Shown: positions 1 to 13,075 of the stretch, in pieces | How positions within the stretch are numbered: the stretch's first letter is position 1 | Layout of the letters: every line of letters begins with the position of its first letter | Source of the DNA: Osedax fenrisi | Lineage: Eukaryota > Annelida > Polychaeta > Sabellida > Siboglinidae | Reading direction: 5' to 3' | Assembly (NCBI GenBank): GCA_964019155.1 | Contig: OZ025246.1 | Coordinates: 5,010,066 to 5,074,065, forward strand | DNA: 64,000 bases | Program-made: the position numbers and the translations under genes | Notes under the pieces: model-generated | Seen by the model: only the letters and a program-made list of their open reading frames with translations | The model's database searches: none | Told to the model about the DNA's origin: nothing

Positions 1-1288
1 ATAACTTTCAAAATATAATCCAATAAACCGAAAACATCATACAACTATTCTGAAATAAGATTTGCCAGAAGTAGTTACTGGGTCCACTATGTAATATCTA
101 CATATCCGATATTATCACTATATTAAATACACATACTATTAACTATCATATGTATGTCAATGATATCCAATTATATACATCAACTGCTTTAAATAACCTC
201 CTGGAAACTATAAATAAACCAAATAAATTAACTGATAAAATAGACATATACTTAAACAACTATTTAAAATAGAATACCTTATCTTCCCTAATAAATGTAT
301 ATTTCGTATATTATACCTATCCTCTCACATAACAAAATATATATTAAAATAAATATTAACATAGAAATAAAATCTGATATAAAACCTTAGGTGTGAGTTA
401 AAGTGTTCGATAAAAACTTAAATATAAAGTCATCAACAAAAAATGTAATTATAAAGTATATTTAAAATAAATAATGAATATACAATATCTATTATACTTT
501 CCTGAGATTGTAAAATAGTTAAAAGACTTTATTGACTATACGCGATACAGCACCATCGTTAGTTCAACAATAGTTCTCTGAACATATTACTCGACAATAA
601 TTTTCCTTTAAAAATGACATTAATAAAATAATTATTAAATAACAAATGCTATACTATTGAACTCGACATTAATAAGAGATTACTTATATTAAAATAATGC
701 ATATGCTGACAGTCAAAAACATGATGAAAATATTATTTTTATTTTTATTGGTTGGTCTCCCCTATATACAAAATCGTTCCAGCACCCCTATTGATAGGTA
801 GGAATTAAAAGCGAATTATTATAAAGCCAGTCGACCATTAATGTACTTATTAAGCGTCTAGAATATGTTGGCAACGTTTTAAAAAAAAAATAAAAAATGC
901 TATGTAATTATCTACATTTTTATGAATATGTATATTAATAAACTCAGTAATTATTTCATTTAATAATTATTAAATAATATGTATATATGACATTGTACAA
1001 TTATTTTCATATTTACTAATACAACTCATGTTAGCTATTACCTTCACTTGTGTATTTAATACATTACTTACAAATATATTAAATACTACTGAAATAATAC
1101 TAATATATAGCATAAATACTTATACCTAAAGCTATAATTATCATTTAATACATATTCTATACATTTAAGTTGACCAATTTATTAAAATAATTGACTTTGA
1201 TATATTTGAATTCACATAACAATAATTATAAGAATAGAACTTAATTATATTTATAAATAATGTAACAAATGTAACACTGATAATAGTC

Positions 1289-1328
<40 letters not shown>

Positions 1329-1477
1329 GTATTTTGTTTAATTAATTTAAATATTGGTTTAGATACATTTATAATAAACCCAAATTGTTTTGCATAATTA
1401 ATATTATTTTTTTAAATAAATTGTTCATTAATTTTAATTTAAAATGTAACTAAAACTTATCGTATGATAGTATAAAG

Positions 1478-1729
1478 CAGTGCTTCCAAACCTATGAGTC
1501 ATGAGTCGTGACTTATGACCACAATTTTAGTCATAGATTTTGTTGTGTTGGTCATAATCTAATTTATAAAACTATTTGTGTGTATATATATATATTATAT
1601 TTTATATTATTCGTTTATGAATAATATTTAATAATACAAAAATTAAATTGTTCATTGGGTCATGGAATATTTTTAAATTAAGAATTATCAAAAAAAAAGA
1701 GTCATGACGAAAAAGGTTGGGAAACACTG
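1478..1729. mobile_element. hAT-like MITE, copy 1
   Basis: The element starts CAGTGCTTCCAAACCT and ends AGGTTGGGAAACACTG, an imperfect terminal inverted repeat of the kind found in hAT-superfamily MITEs. It is flanked by GTATAAAG (1470-1477) and GTATAAAT (1730-1737), a 7-of-8 match to the 8-bp target duplication hAT elements make. At 252 bp it has no coding capacity and must have been moved by a transposase encoded elsewhere. A related copy lies at 21437-21714. Confidence 0.75.
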
Positions 1730-3736
1730 GTATAAATTAGATGGATTGTTAGATATGATTATTATCTATATAGTAACAAAATATAATCATTTATAACTGT
1801 ATCTCTGTAGATGAAATATTGTTAGTAGCCCCATGTTCCCCCTATATTTACATGTAAACGCTATGAACGCTTCTCCCTCCCTTAATAATAATAATAATTA
1901 ATAATATGTAGTAGGTAACTGTCGTAAATAGTCGGTAATAGTCGGTAATAGTCGGTAATAGTCGTGTTTTAATAAATTACTCTACAATTACGATTACGAT
2001 ATAGGATATAAATAAATAACGCAATATTAATCATAATTCGATGAATGGCGAAATGCAGCTCGGCCCAAAAATCCTTTAAGGGCGGGTGTGAGTGGGGGAG
2101 GGCGGGCGGGGTAGTCGTGTTTTTATCGTTATACTAACGTATTTGGTTGGGTTTTTGGTTGGGTTTGTGTTTAGCTATACAGTTCGTATACCCCGACGTT
2201 GTTATGGTTATATTCTACTCGCCTATATAATAGGTCAGCTGTCGTATCCTCGATGCAGACACACGACCCGCCTATTGTTAGCCACACCAAATTGACAAGT
2301 CGCCTTCGCTGTATTCCGTTACCTAATTCATATCAATAATATAATTAAATACATATTGTTTTAAGCTAGTACGTTACTTGTAGTAGAAGTCGACCAGCGG
2401 CTTAGTTAGTGGACGTATTATAGATAGCATAACACTGCAGTCAATTGGTTAATGATTGCAACACAATCTCTTAAAAGCATACATTTATTAATATTTTTAC
2501 ATTTCACATAACATATAATAAATATAATTACTCCACAAACTAAACCAAGTATATCCACATAGTATAACGATTTCCAATCTAAAGCTCAATCCCCTAACAT
2601 ACATTTATAAACAATTGTTATCCTTTCTTCACATACTATTAGGTCATTTACTATTACTCAATGATTATCGCTAATTTCTAACTCTCACCACCACCATAAT
2701 GACATTACATTTCTGAACTGTACACGAATAAACCTAAGCCTTGTACACAAATATAACATTCCATATTAGCCCATACCCATCCAATTTAGATATATTTAAA
2801 TACATTTATATACTGAGTATTATGACGATATCCAATGTGTAATGTTCATTACTTAATACATATGTATATGTAATCATATTTGTTTCATTTGTATGAATAC
2901 TCTTTATACATATATGTATAGAAGGTGTTCAACATGTCGATATTTCATAAAGCTTACCAAAGGTATCTTATTTATATTCCGGTTACAATAATACTATATA
3001 TTAAATAATGTTCCTAATATTATATTTCAGAAATATAAATGTATTCTCCAATATATATTCGGTATACAACATTTAAAATATAAGTATTTACAAAATATAT
3101 TTTAGGGTTACGATATGTATATACTTTCAAACTAATCAAATACATAATTTTAAATAATATTAAAATAAATAAATATTAGTTTACGTTATCTAATTATGGT
3201 ATTATTCATATACTAATTCAATAGTTTATATTTGTTGTATCGAATAGATATGTATTATATAATATTATTTACATTGTAAATTAAATGTATATAGACGAGT
3301 CAATTCATTATGTTTATTATTGAATCAATTCCTTATTAGATTATAAATATGTTATTAAATATTATCATTATAATTAATGATCAATATGTATATGTTCATG
3401 TCTCTCGTTACTTGTTTCGTTTGATTCTTTAAATTGTTCATCGGTTATCATACTTTCAACTTTTTCCTGTTCTATACATGGATTCTGAGTCTAACATTAT
3501 CCTGATAGCTGTTTTTACTCTAGCGGTATCATTTTATTTGAGTTCAATTACTAACGAAATGAACTATGGTAGGCTGATGGTGTATTGTGTACTAGAGGCT
3601 ATGCCAATACTGTCTCTTAAGAATCTTAAGAATCTTAAGAATCTTGAATTCCAGATATAGACTCCTCCAATTCGTTGAATCCAACTCGCCTTATAAAGTA
3701 TCTAAATCGCTATTTTATTTCAATATAATTCTTCAT

Positions 3737-3834
3737 CGACAGTTCAACGAATATAAAGTTTAATAAAAAGTAGTTGGATACATACCGACACCTTTCGACT
3801 ACTTTTATTACATTATATATTCATTGAACCGTCT
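3737..3834. repeat. Foldback (inverted repeat) sequence
   Basis: Arms at about 3737-3773 and 3797-3834 are imperfect inverted copies. The left arm runs from GACAGTTCAACGAATAT to AAAAGTAGT, and the right arm from ACTACTTTTATTACAT to GAACCGTC. They are separated by about 23 bp. It could be a decayed MITE or a simple cruciform-forming sequence; no target duplication is clear. Confidence 0.5.
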
Positions 3835-4105
3835 TTATTATTATACATTTATTCTGTCACTATATTGTTGCAGATATATCACCGTTTCGTTTATTTCTCG
3901 TATTATGTGTTTCTTATAAGCAAAAGAGTTTCTTGCAAATCTCTTGTCTGACTCTCTAATTTATCTATGTACCGTTTGCTATTTTCATTAGATGATTTAT
4001 TTATATTTTCCAGTGCTTCATACAGTAGAAGGTTTAATGATATGGCGAGTTTTTTGTATCTTGTTTTCATCATTATCTATTATTTGTTCTCAATACGGCT
4101 AGATA

Positions 4106-4304
4106 TGAGTCATCAATTAGTGTCACGTATGCCCTATAGGTGGGTGATGACGATGACGAAGTTATGGTGGCTTTCTATTTATAGCTCAACACAGCGTTCT
4201 CTCTCTCTCTCTTTAGCGTAACTTTACTCATATGACCTATACTAGGTAATGCGATACTCGTTATATCGAAGTAGGCATTGTTCTATGTGCTGGTTTAGAT
4301 TAAG
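4106..4304 (+). promoter_or_regulatory. Gene A promoter and non-coding first exon
   Basis: This block is strongly conserved with 20783-20986 upstream of gene B, while the surrounding AT-rich DNA has diverged. It has an AP-1-type TGAGTCA (4106-4112), two TGACG half sites (about 4147-4157), a TATA-like TATTTATA (4176-4183), then a CT-rich stretch where transcription probably starts. It ends in a good 5' splice site, TAAG|gtacgt at 4304/4305. The first exon would be 5' UTR, because the next exon opens exactly at the ATG (5347). The transcription start is inferred. Confidence 0.6.
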
Positions 4305-4368
4305 GTACGTATAATATAACGTTAATAACAGAGGTAATCTGTGTACATACCACTACATAATAATAAAA

Positions 4369-4414
<46 letters not shown>

Positions 4415-4821
4415 TAAACTATCACAATAGATTATGCCATATGAGAGATACATTAATGTTATACATAATGGCATGCGTTGCACTATCAATATATAGGTTA
4501 CCCGTTTGTTTACGTGTTAACGTTATATAGTACAGTAACACAACGTACTATAGTTGTTTACACTATAGTATGTTTATACACCAGGGGCTATACATCGCTG
4601 GTGTTCATAAATAGGGGCGTGAACATTACGTAATAATTGTATCACGTGATAATATGTAGTATATATATTAAATAACTATATATTATATAATATATGCTAT
4701 AGATACTATAGATAATAATACTATAAGTTATACCTATTTTTGTGAATCGTGTCCATAATTATTATAATTCAGGAACAAACGTATTAAGGTTATTCGATAA
4801 ACTTTTAATATAAGTTACGTT

Positions 4822-4870
<49 letters not shown>

Positions 4871-5066
4871 TGATGATGATGAAATATAGTTTATTAGGCA
4901 CCGTTACAAAGTGATAACACTCCTCGTAAGTGCACGTAAAATAAATAATATAAATAAAACAACCACAACAACAAAGTGAAATAAACTAACTAACAATGTG
5001 GAAGTAATAATAATGAAATATAAAAGTTAATAATAATATAATGAAATTAGATACTGGATAAATAAA

Positions 5067-5119
<53 letters not shown>

Positions 5120-5253
5120 TAAGTTGTCTAATAGTATTAGTATAAATAACATAATCATCATTATCATATTAATCATATATAGGTATATACTTATATATTA
5201 CAAAATATACGTATATATATACAATTTATAACATATAGTATATATATATTATA

Positions 5254-5257
<4 letters not shown>

Positions 5258-5322
<65 letters not shown>
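5258..5322. repeat. (AT)n microsatellite
   Basis: Nearly pure AT dinucleotide repeat just upstream of coding exon 1 of gene A. Comparable arrays of 30-60 bp also occur near 1296, 4373, 4825, 5070, 5790, 6490, 7103, 7803, 9520, 14101, 15841, 19894, 21050, 21353, 24800, 25699, 28501, 31762, 33029, 34912, 37590, 46433, 48595, 49484, 50070, 50707, 51160 and 59477. Confidence 0.9.
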
Positions 5323-5326
<4 letters not shown>

Positions 5327-5346
5327 CATATAATGTATTACCACAG

Positions 5347-5785
5347 ATGACTTCAAATAGAGGAATCACAATGCAGGTATGCCTATTTATAGTAGTACGA
5401 TATAATATATTATATACTATATTATATACTATATAATATATCATATAGTATATTATATATTATATAGTATATTATATACATAATTCACTTGAATTAATAG
5501 TAATAGATAATACTAATTCGTCTAGTATGCATTGGTAATTTAGTATGTACTTTAGTTTTATACTATTATATTTATTAGTACTATTACCAATACTATATTA
5601 TAATACTAAGCAAATGGTTATATATGACACACTTATTTCATATTGATTATATAAGAAATATATATTATAATAATTATGAAATCATTCAAAATTATATTGT
5701 TTTGAAAACTCAGGCTTACTATTGTTTTTATTTGTTATTTGACTACAACATATTGGTAGTTACAATCAAATCACAAGTGTTATTT

Positions 5786-5860
<75 letters not shown>

Positions 5861-6486
5861 CATATATAACATATGTTATTATATAGTATTAGTATTTTGT
5901 ATATATGATAATAATGATTTATTAGTAGTGTTTTGTTTATAATTAGATAATATAATAAAATACAAATTATTTTAAATAATCTTACTTTTTAAACCACTTC
6001 ACATTGAAGCCGCTAGTACACCGGCAGTTTTCTCGATTTACGATGTAAATAATTTCTATTATTATCGCCCATTATTAAATATAATATATAACAGGCTAAG
6101 CATACCCACATAGTTATTAGGTATATTATAGCCTAAGTAGATGACATTATCAGTGCTGAAACTAGCAACTTTTATATAGCTCTATAGAGTGAGATGTTTG
6201 CTATATTTGCGATATAGACTAGCGAATCATACGAGTGTATAGAATGGTATTTTATAACCCATAAAACGGTCATTATAATACATAGTTATAACTATATTTA
6301 TAACTATACTTATAGAATATAAAAACATTATATCTAATAATAACGGTATATTTATAATTATATTTCACGTCATTGCTGTATTTATTTTACATGTTAAAAC
6401 TGATATTTCTAATTGAATAGTATTCCTATTTTAACTCTAGGTCATGTAAAAGTATATAGCTCTTACTATAGTGTATTTTTCTACTA

Positions 6487-6525
<39 letters not shown>

Positions 6526-7099
6526 TGATAATAACTAAATGTAATAACCTATTATATTTATTATAATATTAAGACGACTAACACATATTCTATTATTTTA
6601 GAATTATCTAAACCACGTATTAAATAAAATAGCACCAAATTTGTGGCAAAGGCGTCAGCCATACACATAGTAAGACGCGGGTTCATGTCCTGTCCATAAA
6701 AATAACATATATGTTATCTATATATCTTAATATACTATCTAAGTGGTCTAATAAAATGTTATATAAATAAATGATGGACTCTCGTTAATAGTATGGTAGC
6801 CTTAATATTGGACAGGCTTCGAAGGGACAATAGAGCTCTAAATTCAAACTTCATCTAATTTTCTGAATTGGATGAAATTACTCCACCAAAAGAACAATAA
6901 CAATAACAATATATATATATACATTCTTAATTTATTATAATATGATATATAAGTTACCATTCTAGCACATTATTGGCCACTGGATAGAACTTTAAAACAA
7001 TGTATGTTTACGAATAGTGGTATCGACGAATTATTTTTATATATTATAATAGAAGAACGATAATAAATAAAATTTGTATAAAAATCAGAGATACATACG

Positions 7100-7142
<43 letters not shown>

Positions 7143-7798
7143 TCTGATAATAATAATAAGATATACCCAGGTTCCGGATCTCGAGAGGATGCAGGAGACG
7201 AACTTCTCAGCGAAAAAGGCCAAGGTTCTAGGCTGGTTGTCGTTGGTGACGTCTGCTATCTGTATGTCTAGCTTCGTGGCGAATTTCTTCATCGTTCAGG
7301 TTAGATGTGATCAGTATACCGATAATAGATATTGTTATTGTTGTTATTGTAATTGCTATTGTTATTTGGTGGAGTCCTTTCATCCCATCCAGAAACTTAG
7401 ATGAATTGTTCACTTAAAACCATATATGGCTCTAATTTCCCTTCGAAGCCGCTCTCATGTCCGCATCCATGGTTTTAACGAGAGCCGATCATGTATTTAT
7501 ACACAATTATATAGCTATATATATTTATACTTCTTGTGTGGCCTTAGTTGGATAAGGCGTCATACATACGAGCAGTAGGTCACTGGTTCAGGCCCCGTAA
7601 GTACCTTTAAAATAGGTCTTAAAATAATATTATTATTAATTTGATAAATAAATGATCGGCTCTAAAGTTAAAATCGTAGATACATTAACATGAGAGCGAC
7701 TTTAAAGGGACATTATAATACTATGGTTATAAGTGGAAACTTCATCTAAGTTCATGGATGGGATGAAAGGACTCCACCAAAAATAAATTAACAATATA

Positions 7799-7840
<42 letters not shown>

Positions 7841-9519
7841 ATTGGAGAGTACCCTCTTTGTGAGTATAGATTACGAGATAATCTCTGGCACACTCCTTTG
7901 AGCAGAAATTGTACTTTCGTCCATTATATTTACTTTCTAATCAATTATGTATTCATTCATTAATATAAAAATAGTATACTATAGTATACTATAGTATACA
8001 GTATATTATAGTATACTGTATTATACTATATATTATACTATAGTATAATATATAGAGCGGAAAATACTGACCACTAGAACTAATAACTGTTTATAAACTA
8101 CCTCCCCGTAGTATTTCATTATATTTGATGAATGATGATACCATTTGAGTTAAATATATAATCATATTTTATTTAATATAGAATTAAACATAGTTAAAGT
8201 AACGGAAAATAAACGTACGTATATTTATAAGTATAAATTATTTAGTAAGTGATTTATGCTTGTGTTAGAGAATCAATAGAACACATTATAGCCTATATGC
8301 ACACTATAGTGTGTTCTCCCGTATAGGGTATACTTCATAACATATCGTAAAGTACTTCAATCACATGGTTTAGAACGAATTGTTATATATTTTTATATAT
8401 TAACAATATTAAAACAAACTAAAATACTAGTACTATAGTACTATAACACTATATAATACTATACTAATTACTGTATTAATACCAGTATATACCGGTAAAT
8501 ATTGATGAAAGGTATTGGCCTTAATACGACTATTTTCGTAACTGGCTACTACTATAATGAATTATACTATTATTTACTAGCCTTATGGCTACTATTTTCG
8601 AAGTGTAGAAGGAATACATAAGGGAATATTGTACTATACTAATACATAAGTATCTGCTTGTATTTATATATAGTACATGTTACATGCATTCGTAATTCTA
8701 TTATCATATGAAAATATCGTCAACGAAATATAACATATTATTAGTAAATTATAAATTAAAATAAACGTTAATTACTCAAAATAAATATTGCAAAATACAA
8801 GTCTTATTCTTGCGAAAAAAAATTGAAAAATACAATTCTCAGAATACACGATTGAATTATAATGTTAATCTAAAAACTTCTAAATTCTATGTGTTCAATT
8901 ATCGGTAGGTACTGGGTGGGGAGTTATAACGGCCCCTCCCATGGACACCCCCCCCCCCCGGAAACGCCCCCCGTCCCCTAATATTACGTAATACACCGAC
9001 CACAGAGCACCTATTATACACGTGACATCAGTCAGGAGGTGTCAACTCTACTTCTACTTCCGGGACTACTGAACTTGCTGGTTAGGCCGTTCAGACGAAT
9101 GCGTTATGTAATATACACATATAAGTACTAATATATCATGAATGAATGAATGAATGAATTAATTAATGAATTAATGAATGGATTAATGATATTTAATTTA
9201 CTTGTATACTATAAATAAATAAGCGTTACATATGAATATGGATACAATAAAATATAGTTAATAAGTAAACAAATGTTCTATACGCAGTAAACTGTACAGT
9301 GTACAGTGTACATAATACGTGTGATTATAAATATTATATCATAAATATATGTTTAATTATATTTTTGTAAATGCTGTTATATGTTTTTAAAATTTGTAAA
9401 TCATAATAACATCTATATAAGCATATAATGTAAATATATAATAATTTTTGAATACAAATATTTAGTAATAAAATGTTAATATAATTGGTTGTTAAAGTTT
9501 CCATATTATATTACTTTCT

Positions 9520-9565
<46 letters not shown>

Positions 9566-10566
9566 CAATATTAGCAATAACCCTTGTTAACCTATACTAG
9601 TAAACAATACAAATTATTGATGTATTATAATATATATATAGCATAACTATGCATTCACTAGAGCTATATAATACTTGATTACCTATCACGATAGATCGCA
9701 ATCTCGGGAGTTTTAGCGATAAAAGCAGGTAAAAACCCATCCGCTAAAACGGTTAGTGAACAATCGTAAACCTAAACAATGCTCGCTACGTGTTATTGGC
9801 ATATTAATATTCCTTTGTTACTGTAGTATGTGTTATAATCCATGCTGACGTTGCACACGATACTATTATATATGATACGATACACGAATACGTTATGTTA
9901 TATGTAAATTAAAGTTATAAATATATCTTTAGTTATATAATAATAGACTATGGGTTATATGATTATTGAATACATCGTTTTAATCTCTGCTTCCAGTTAG
10001 AGCGCGTTCGCACGGTAAACATATATATATATATATATATTAGTGTACAGTTTGTAATACTCCTACGTCATAATGCAATGTGGGAGATTATTCTAGTCTA
10101 CGACGAAACCCAGCTAACATTAAGAGCAGCATAATAGCAGCATAACAGCATATGTTATAGCCTCAAATGTTTACTGCTATTAAATGTATATTATGCTGCT
10201 ATTAATTTGTCATGCTGTTATGCTACTGTTATGCTGCTATTATGCTGCTCTTAATGTTAGCTGGGTAAATCGTCACAGATTATCGGTGATTGTAGATACC
10301 GTGTGAACACACTTCTACAGACAATACTCGACATAACGACATACGATACACCACACCACAGATAACCCCGGTGTACTTGATACTCGCGATATTCTATTGC
10401 CACTTTCGTAGTGTTCGGCATCACTATCACCACCACCATCATTATCATCATACCAATTTAGTTTTTATTTTGTTAAGTTATCAATTTATAGTTTCTGTTT
10501 TTGCTTTTCGTTTACACACTAGATTGAAAAAATACAACTGTATAACTAATTACTTACTTACCTATA

Positions 10567-10621
<55 letters not shown>

Positions 10622-12148
10622 CGCATATGTACTTACCCGCTAACCACCAGACCTCACACCTCTACCCCGTCCGCAGATAACCCCGTTACTAGTGGTCAAC
10701 GTGATATCCTCGGTTTCCACTTTCGTTTCGTTCACCATCACCTTGTTCGTCATCCTGTTCACCAGTAGTATATATTACGTAAGTACTCAATAGCTGTCGT
10801 GCGCGTACGTGTGTTACGCAATGCATACGTGTATATATATATATATGTATATATTTATGTATATATTTATGTATATGTATCATCAGCTTGACGAAACACA
10901 CCAAATAACCCAGTAATCGTGCGATGAAATATAGTAGTAACATTTTCAACATTTTCAACGTGTACATTTCATGCTGTAAACCTATGACGTCACCCCCTAT
11001 ATAACCCGTATGACGTAACATCGCCTCGTTACGTAACAGTTAGCGTTACTGTACGTGATTATCAGTTGTCTGTTCGTCACGATGATTACCCAGATCAACC
11101 TACTGTCGATAGCCAGCGCCGCCGTGTGCTGTAAGTCTAACGTTCAACCGGTTAGTCACCACCCCCGATATTACCGCCACCACCCCCGATATTACCGTCA
11201 ACACCCCGATACGCCGCCACATCATACAATAGTAACGCCTAGTAACGCTAGTACAGCCACACCCCCCCTCCCTTGATACACCGCCACCCTCGCGTTATTA
11301 CAGCCACCCCCGATATTACCGCCACCCTCGCGTTATTACCGCGCTACCACTGCTGACAGTACCGCCATCACCCCCGTAATACCGCCATCACACCGATATC
11401 ATTGCTACCATACGTGTACGATCATCCCCATACACCAACGCTACCCCGATATTACCGCCATCCCCCGCTATAATTACATTCCCAACTAATACCGCTACCA
11501 TCCCGTTATCATCATCCCTATACACAACCTCTACCCCGATATTACCGTCATCCCCCGCTATAATGACATTCCCAACTAATACCGCTACCATCCCGTTATC
11601 ATCATCCCCATACACTACCTCTACCCCGGTATCATTTCAATCACGTATAGTCTACTTCCGATCCGCTATTACCGCCATCACCTCGAAACAACCTCCACCA
11701 TATATTGTATACAACCTGAAATATCACAACATATATATATTACAATTCTATTATATATGATATATATATATATATTTATATGATAGGTAAATATATACCT
11801 AGAATTACCTATAGGATTATTTACACTATTGGTATTGAATGTATATTTCCTACTGTAATATCGTTAATCTCTTCAGCAGACAGTGTCTTACACGCGGAAT
11901 TCTTCAAGTGTCCCGTCCTTCAGAGTGCAGGTTTGTAGTTCAAGGGTCAGGGGTCAATATAAAATAATTCGTAATATAAGCTCGCATAAGACGATGGAAT
12001 AGTTTATATATAATAGTATATTTACATTACATTTGAGTTTACATGATTCACGACGTTTTGTGGGTAATTTAGAATACAGTAAGTTTAAACATATGTATTT
12101 GTTGGCGTAATGCAAATATATGTAAAATGAAACACATAAATGATACTA

Positions 12149-12189
<41 letters not shown>

Positions 12190-12394
12190 CGTAATAAATC
12201 CCCTACATGATTGACAGTCGCTGAACTACACGAACTACCCTCAGGGTACTGCTCCCCCTGCCATTCCCGTCGTACCTCCGCACGAGGCACCATCGGCCTC
12301 GACTGCTTCGGGTTCTAACCCGGCGGCCTTATGCGCTTCGGGTTCTAACCCGGCCTTCTACGCGGATGACTCATCGCTACCTCCGAAATACTAG
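5347..12394 (+). CDS. Gene A: CD20/MS4A-like four-span membrane protein with PPKY tail (8 coding exons)
   Basis: Coding exons: 5347-5376, 7171-7299, 9006-9080, 9695-9751, 10677-10778, 11040-11150, 11880-11930, 12218-12394. All introns are phase 0 with GT-AG ends, giving 243 residues. The ATG directly follows a splice acceptor, as in genes B and C. Predicted spans: about 29-52, 65-88, 100-125 and 132-160. Span 2 ends in ISGVLAIKAGK, the position of the conserved SG-x-L-x-I motif of CD20/MS4A proteins, and Cys161-Cys162 after span 4 could be palmitoylated. The cytosolic tail is Pro/Ser/Ala-rich with a doubled ASGSNPA and ends LPPKY, a WW-domain (NEDD4-type) ligand motif. Expected role is a plasma or vesicle membrane adaptor or channel-modulating tetraspanner; that is inference. 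Introns hold SINEs, a MITE, an exon-5-like relic and minisatellites. About 70% identical to gene B by hand alignment. Family assignment is moderately sure; exon structure is strongly supported by three-way comparison. Confidence 0.8.
6636..6910 (+). mobile_element. tRNA-derived SINE, diverged copy (gene A intron 1)
   Basis: A degraded tRNA-like head (AAGGCGTCAG, then GGGTTCATGTCC as the B box) is followed by the family body (GATGGACTCTCGTTAA, TTCGAAGGGACA, TTCATCTAA, CTCCACCAAAAG) and an (AACAAT)n tail that runs into (AT)n. It is older than the 33.3 kb copy, judging by its many substitutions. Confidence 0.7.
7331..7515 (-). mobile_element. tRNA-derived SINE, 5'-truncated (gene A intron 2)
   Basis: Reading on the minus strand, the body starts near ATAATTGTGTATAAATACATG and ends in the CTCCACCAAATAAC region with an (AACAAT)n tail. 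The tRNA-like head is missing. It starts about 30 bp after the exon 2 donor and faces the next SINE (7532-7797) head to head. Confidence 0.75.
7532..7797 (+). mobile_element. tRNA-derived SINE (gene A intron 2)
   Basis: A full-length copy with the tRNA-like head TGTGTGGCCTTAGTTGGATA, a B-box-like GGTTCAGGCCCCG, the body containing GATCGGCTC and GAGAGCGACTT, and the end ATGAAAGGACTCCACCAAAA. It is followed at once by an (AT)n run. Together with 7331-7515 it forms an inverted pair inside one intron. Confidence 0.8.
9138..9188. repeat. (TGAA)n microsatellite in gene A intron 3
   Basis: About 12 imperfect ATGAATGA-type units, 58 bp after exon 3. Gene B carries the same repeat at the matching intron position in a longer form (26900-27010), so the repeat predates the A/B duplication and later changed length. 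Confidence 0.85.
10109..10265. mobile_element. MITE with CCCAGC...GCTGGG termini (gene A intron 4)
   Basis: 157 bp with long, nearly perfect terminal inverted repeats: it begins CCCAGCTAACATTAAGAGC and ends GCTCTTAATGTTAGCTGGG. The interior is made of ATAATAGCAGCAT-type motifs in both orientations. There is no coding capacity. Related copies are at 20468-20633 and 25981-26178. The superfamily is not certain; a short target duplication is suggested by the 26 kb copy. Confidence 0.8.
10362..10440 (+). pseudogene. Exon-5-like relic in gene A intron 4
   Basis: An acceptor CACCACAG precedes ATAACCCCGGTG, then GATATTCTATTGCCACTTTCG and GTTCGGCATCACTATCACC. This follows the sequence of true exon 5 (10677-10778) but carries small indels that shift the frame, so the hydrophobic span is replaced by a His-rich reading. 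No good donor follows. It looks like a duplicated and decayed exon 5; use as a cryptic exon cannot be excluded. Confidence 0.6.
10547..10623. repeat. (TTAC)n microsatellite upstream of gene A exon 5
   Basis: About 18 TTAC/CTTA units ending some 50 bp before the acceptor of exon 5. The pyrimidine-rich strand is the sense strand of gene A. Confidence 0.9.
11152..11640. repeat. C-rich minisatellite in gene A intron 6
   Basis: Degenerate tandem units of the type CACCCCCGATATTACCGC begin 4-10 bp after the exon 6 donor, followed by a longer duplicated block around TACACAACCTCTACCCCGAT and CCATCCCGTTATCATCATCC. The same repeat in the same intron of gene B has expanded to about 1.6 kb. Confidence 0.85.
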
Positions 12395-12562
12395 TGGCCA
12401 CGTATACTCTGACATATTCACATTCCGTATCGGTATATATATAGGTACTATAGTGCTATAGTAATACATATCTATAGTATACTATAGTACTGATACCACG
12501 TGACACAACCATACTAAACCATGTCGGTACAGTGTCCAGAATGCTCCTCTAGATCTATTTAT

Positions 12563-12634
<72 letters not shown>

Positions 12635-13060
12635 ATAAAATGAAGTCTGCAGATATGTCGCTTAAATATACATATATATTGAAGTGAATTTAATTAATTT
12701 CATATATTATTAATCGATATATTTACATACATACATTATTTTAGGCTAAACGCTCGAAGTATTGCATAGCCATGTGTATATGTATATGTTTATATTTAAA
12801 TATGTTATCGTCTGTAAATTTCGTTATTCATTCTGTATTTTATATTGTTGATCGTTTGTCAATATGTTGTCATTTTTCCTATAAAATGAAAGCCGTTCGG
12901 TGAAATTGACATATTCTTGTTTAAAATTCTCGTCGAGTTGTTACATATTATTAGTGTTTGTATTATAATATTGTTATGTTTATTTATATTTTTATACAGA
13001 ATATATATATATTTATACGGAATTTTATATATATTTTAAATAAAGTTTATACAAATATTC
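12395..13060 (+). promoter_or_regulatory. Gene A 3' UTR and poly(A) signal
   Basis: The segment follows the PPKY-stop and ends with AATAAA at 13039-13044, about 20 bp before a TTCACTTTGTTA region where cleavage may occur. It includes an (AT)n run (about 12562-12631). The assignment as UTR is positional. Confidence 0.5.
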
Positions 13061-13075
13061 ACTTTGTTACTAATT

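Larger units (their letters stand above)
1..4100. other. AT-rich 5' flank without a recognised gene
   Basis: No exon chain with consistent splice sites was found here. The stretch holds a hAT-like MITE (1478-1729), several AT runs, a 10-bp direct repeat (about 1921-1965), a short GC-rich block (about 2075-2110) and a foldback sequence (3737-3834). A 60-codon reading frame at 3478-3660 ends in a small Lys-Asn-Leu repeat, but it has no splice context and I could not assign it. Confidence 0.5.

Noticed and set aside
10371..10643. His-rich 90-codon protein
   Set aside because: Combination of the decayed exon-5 copy with ACC and TTAC simple repeats.
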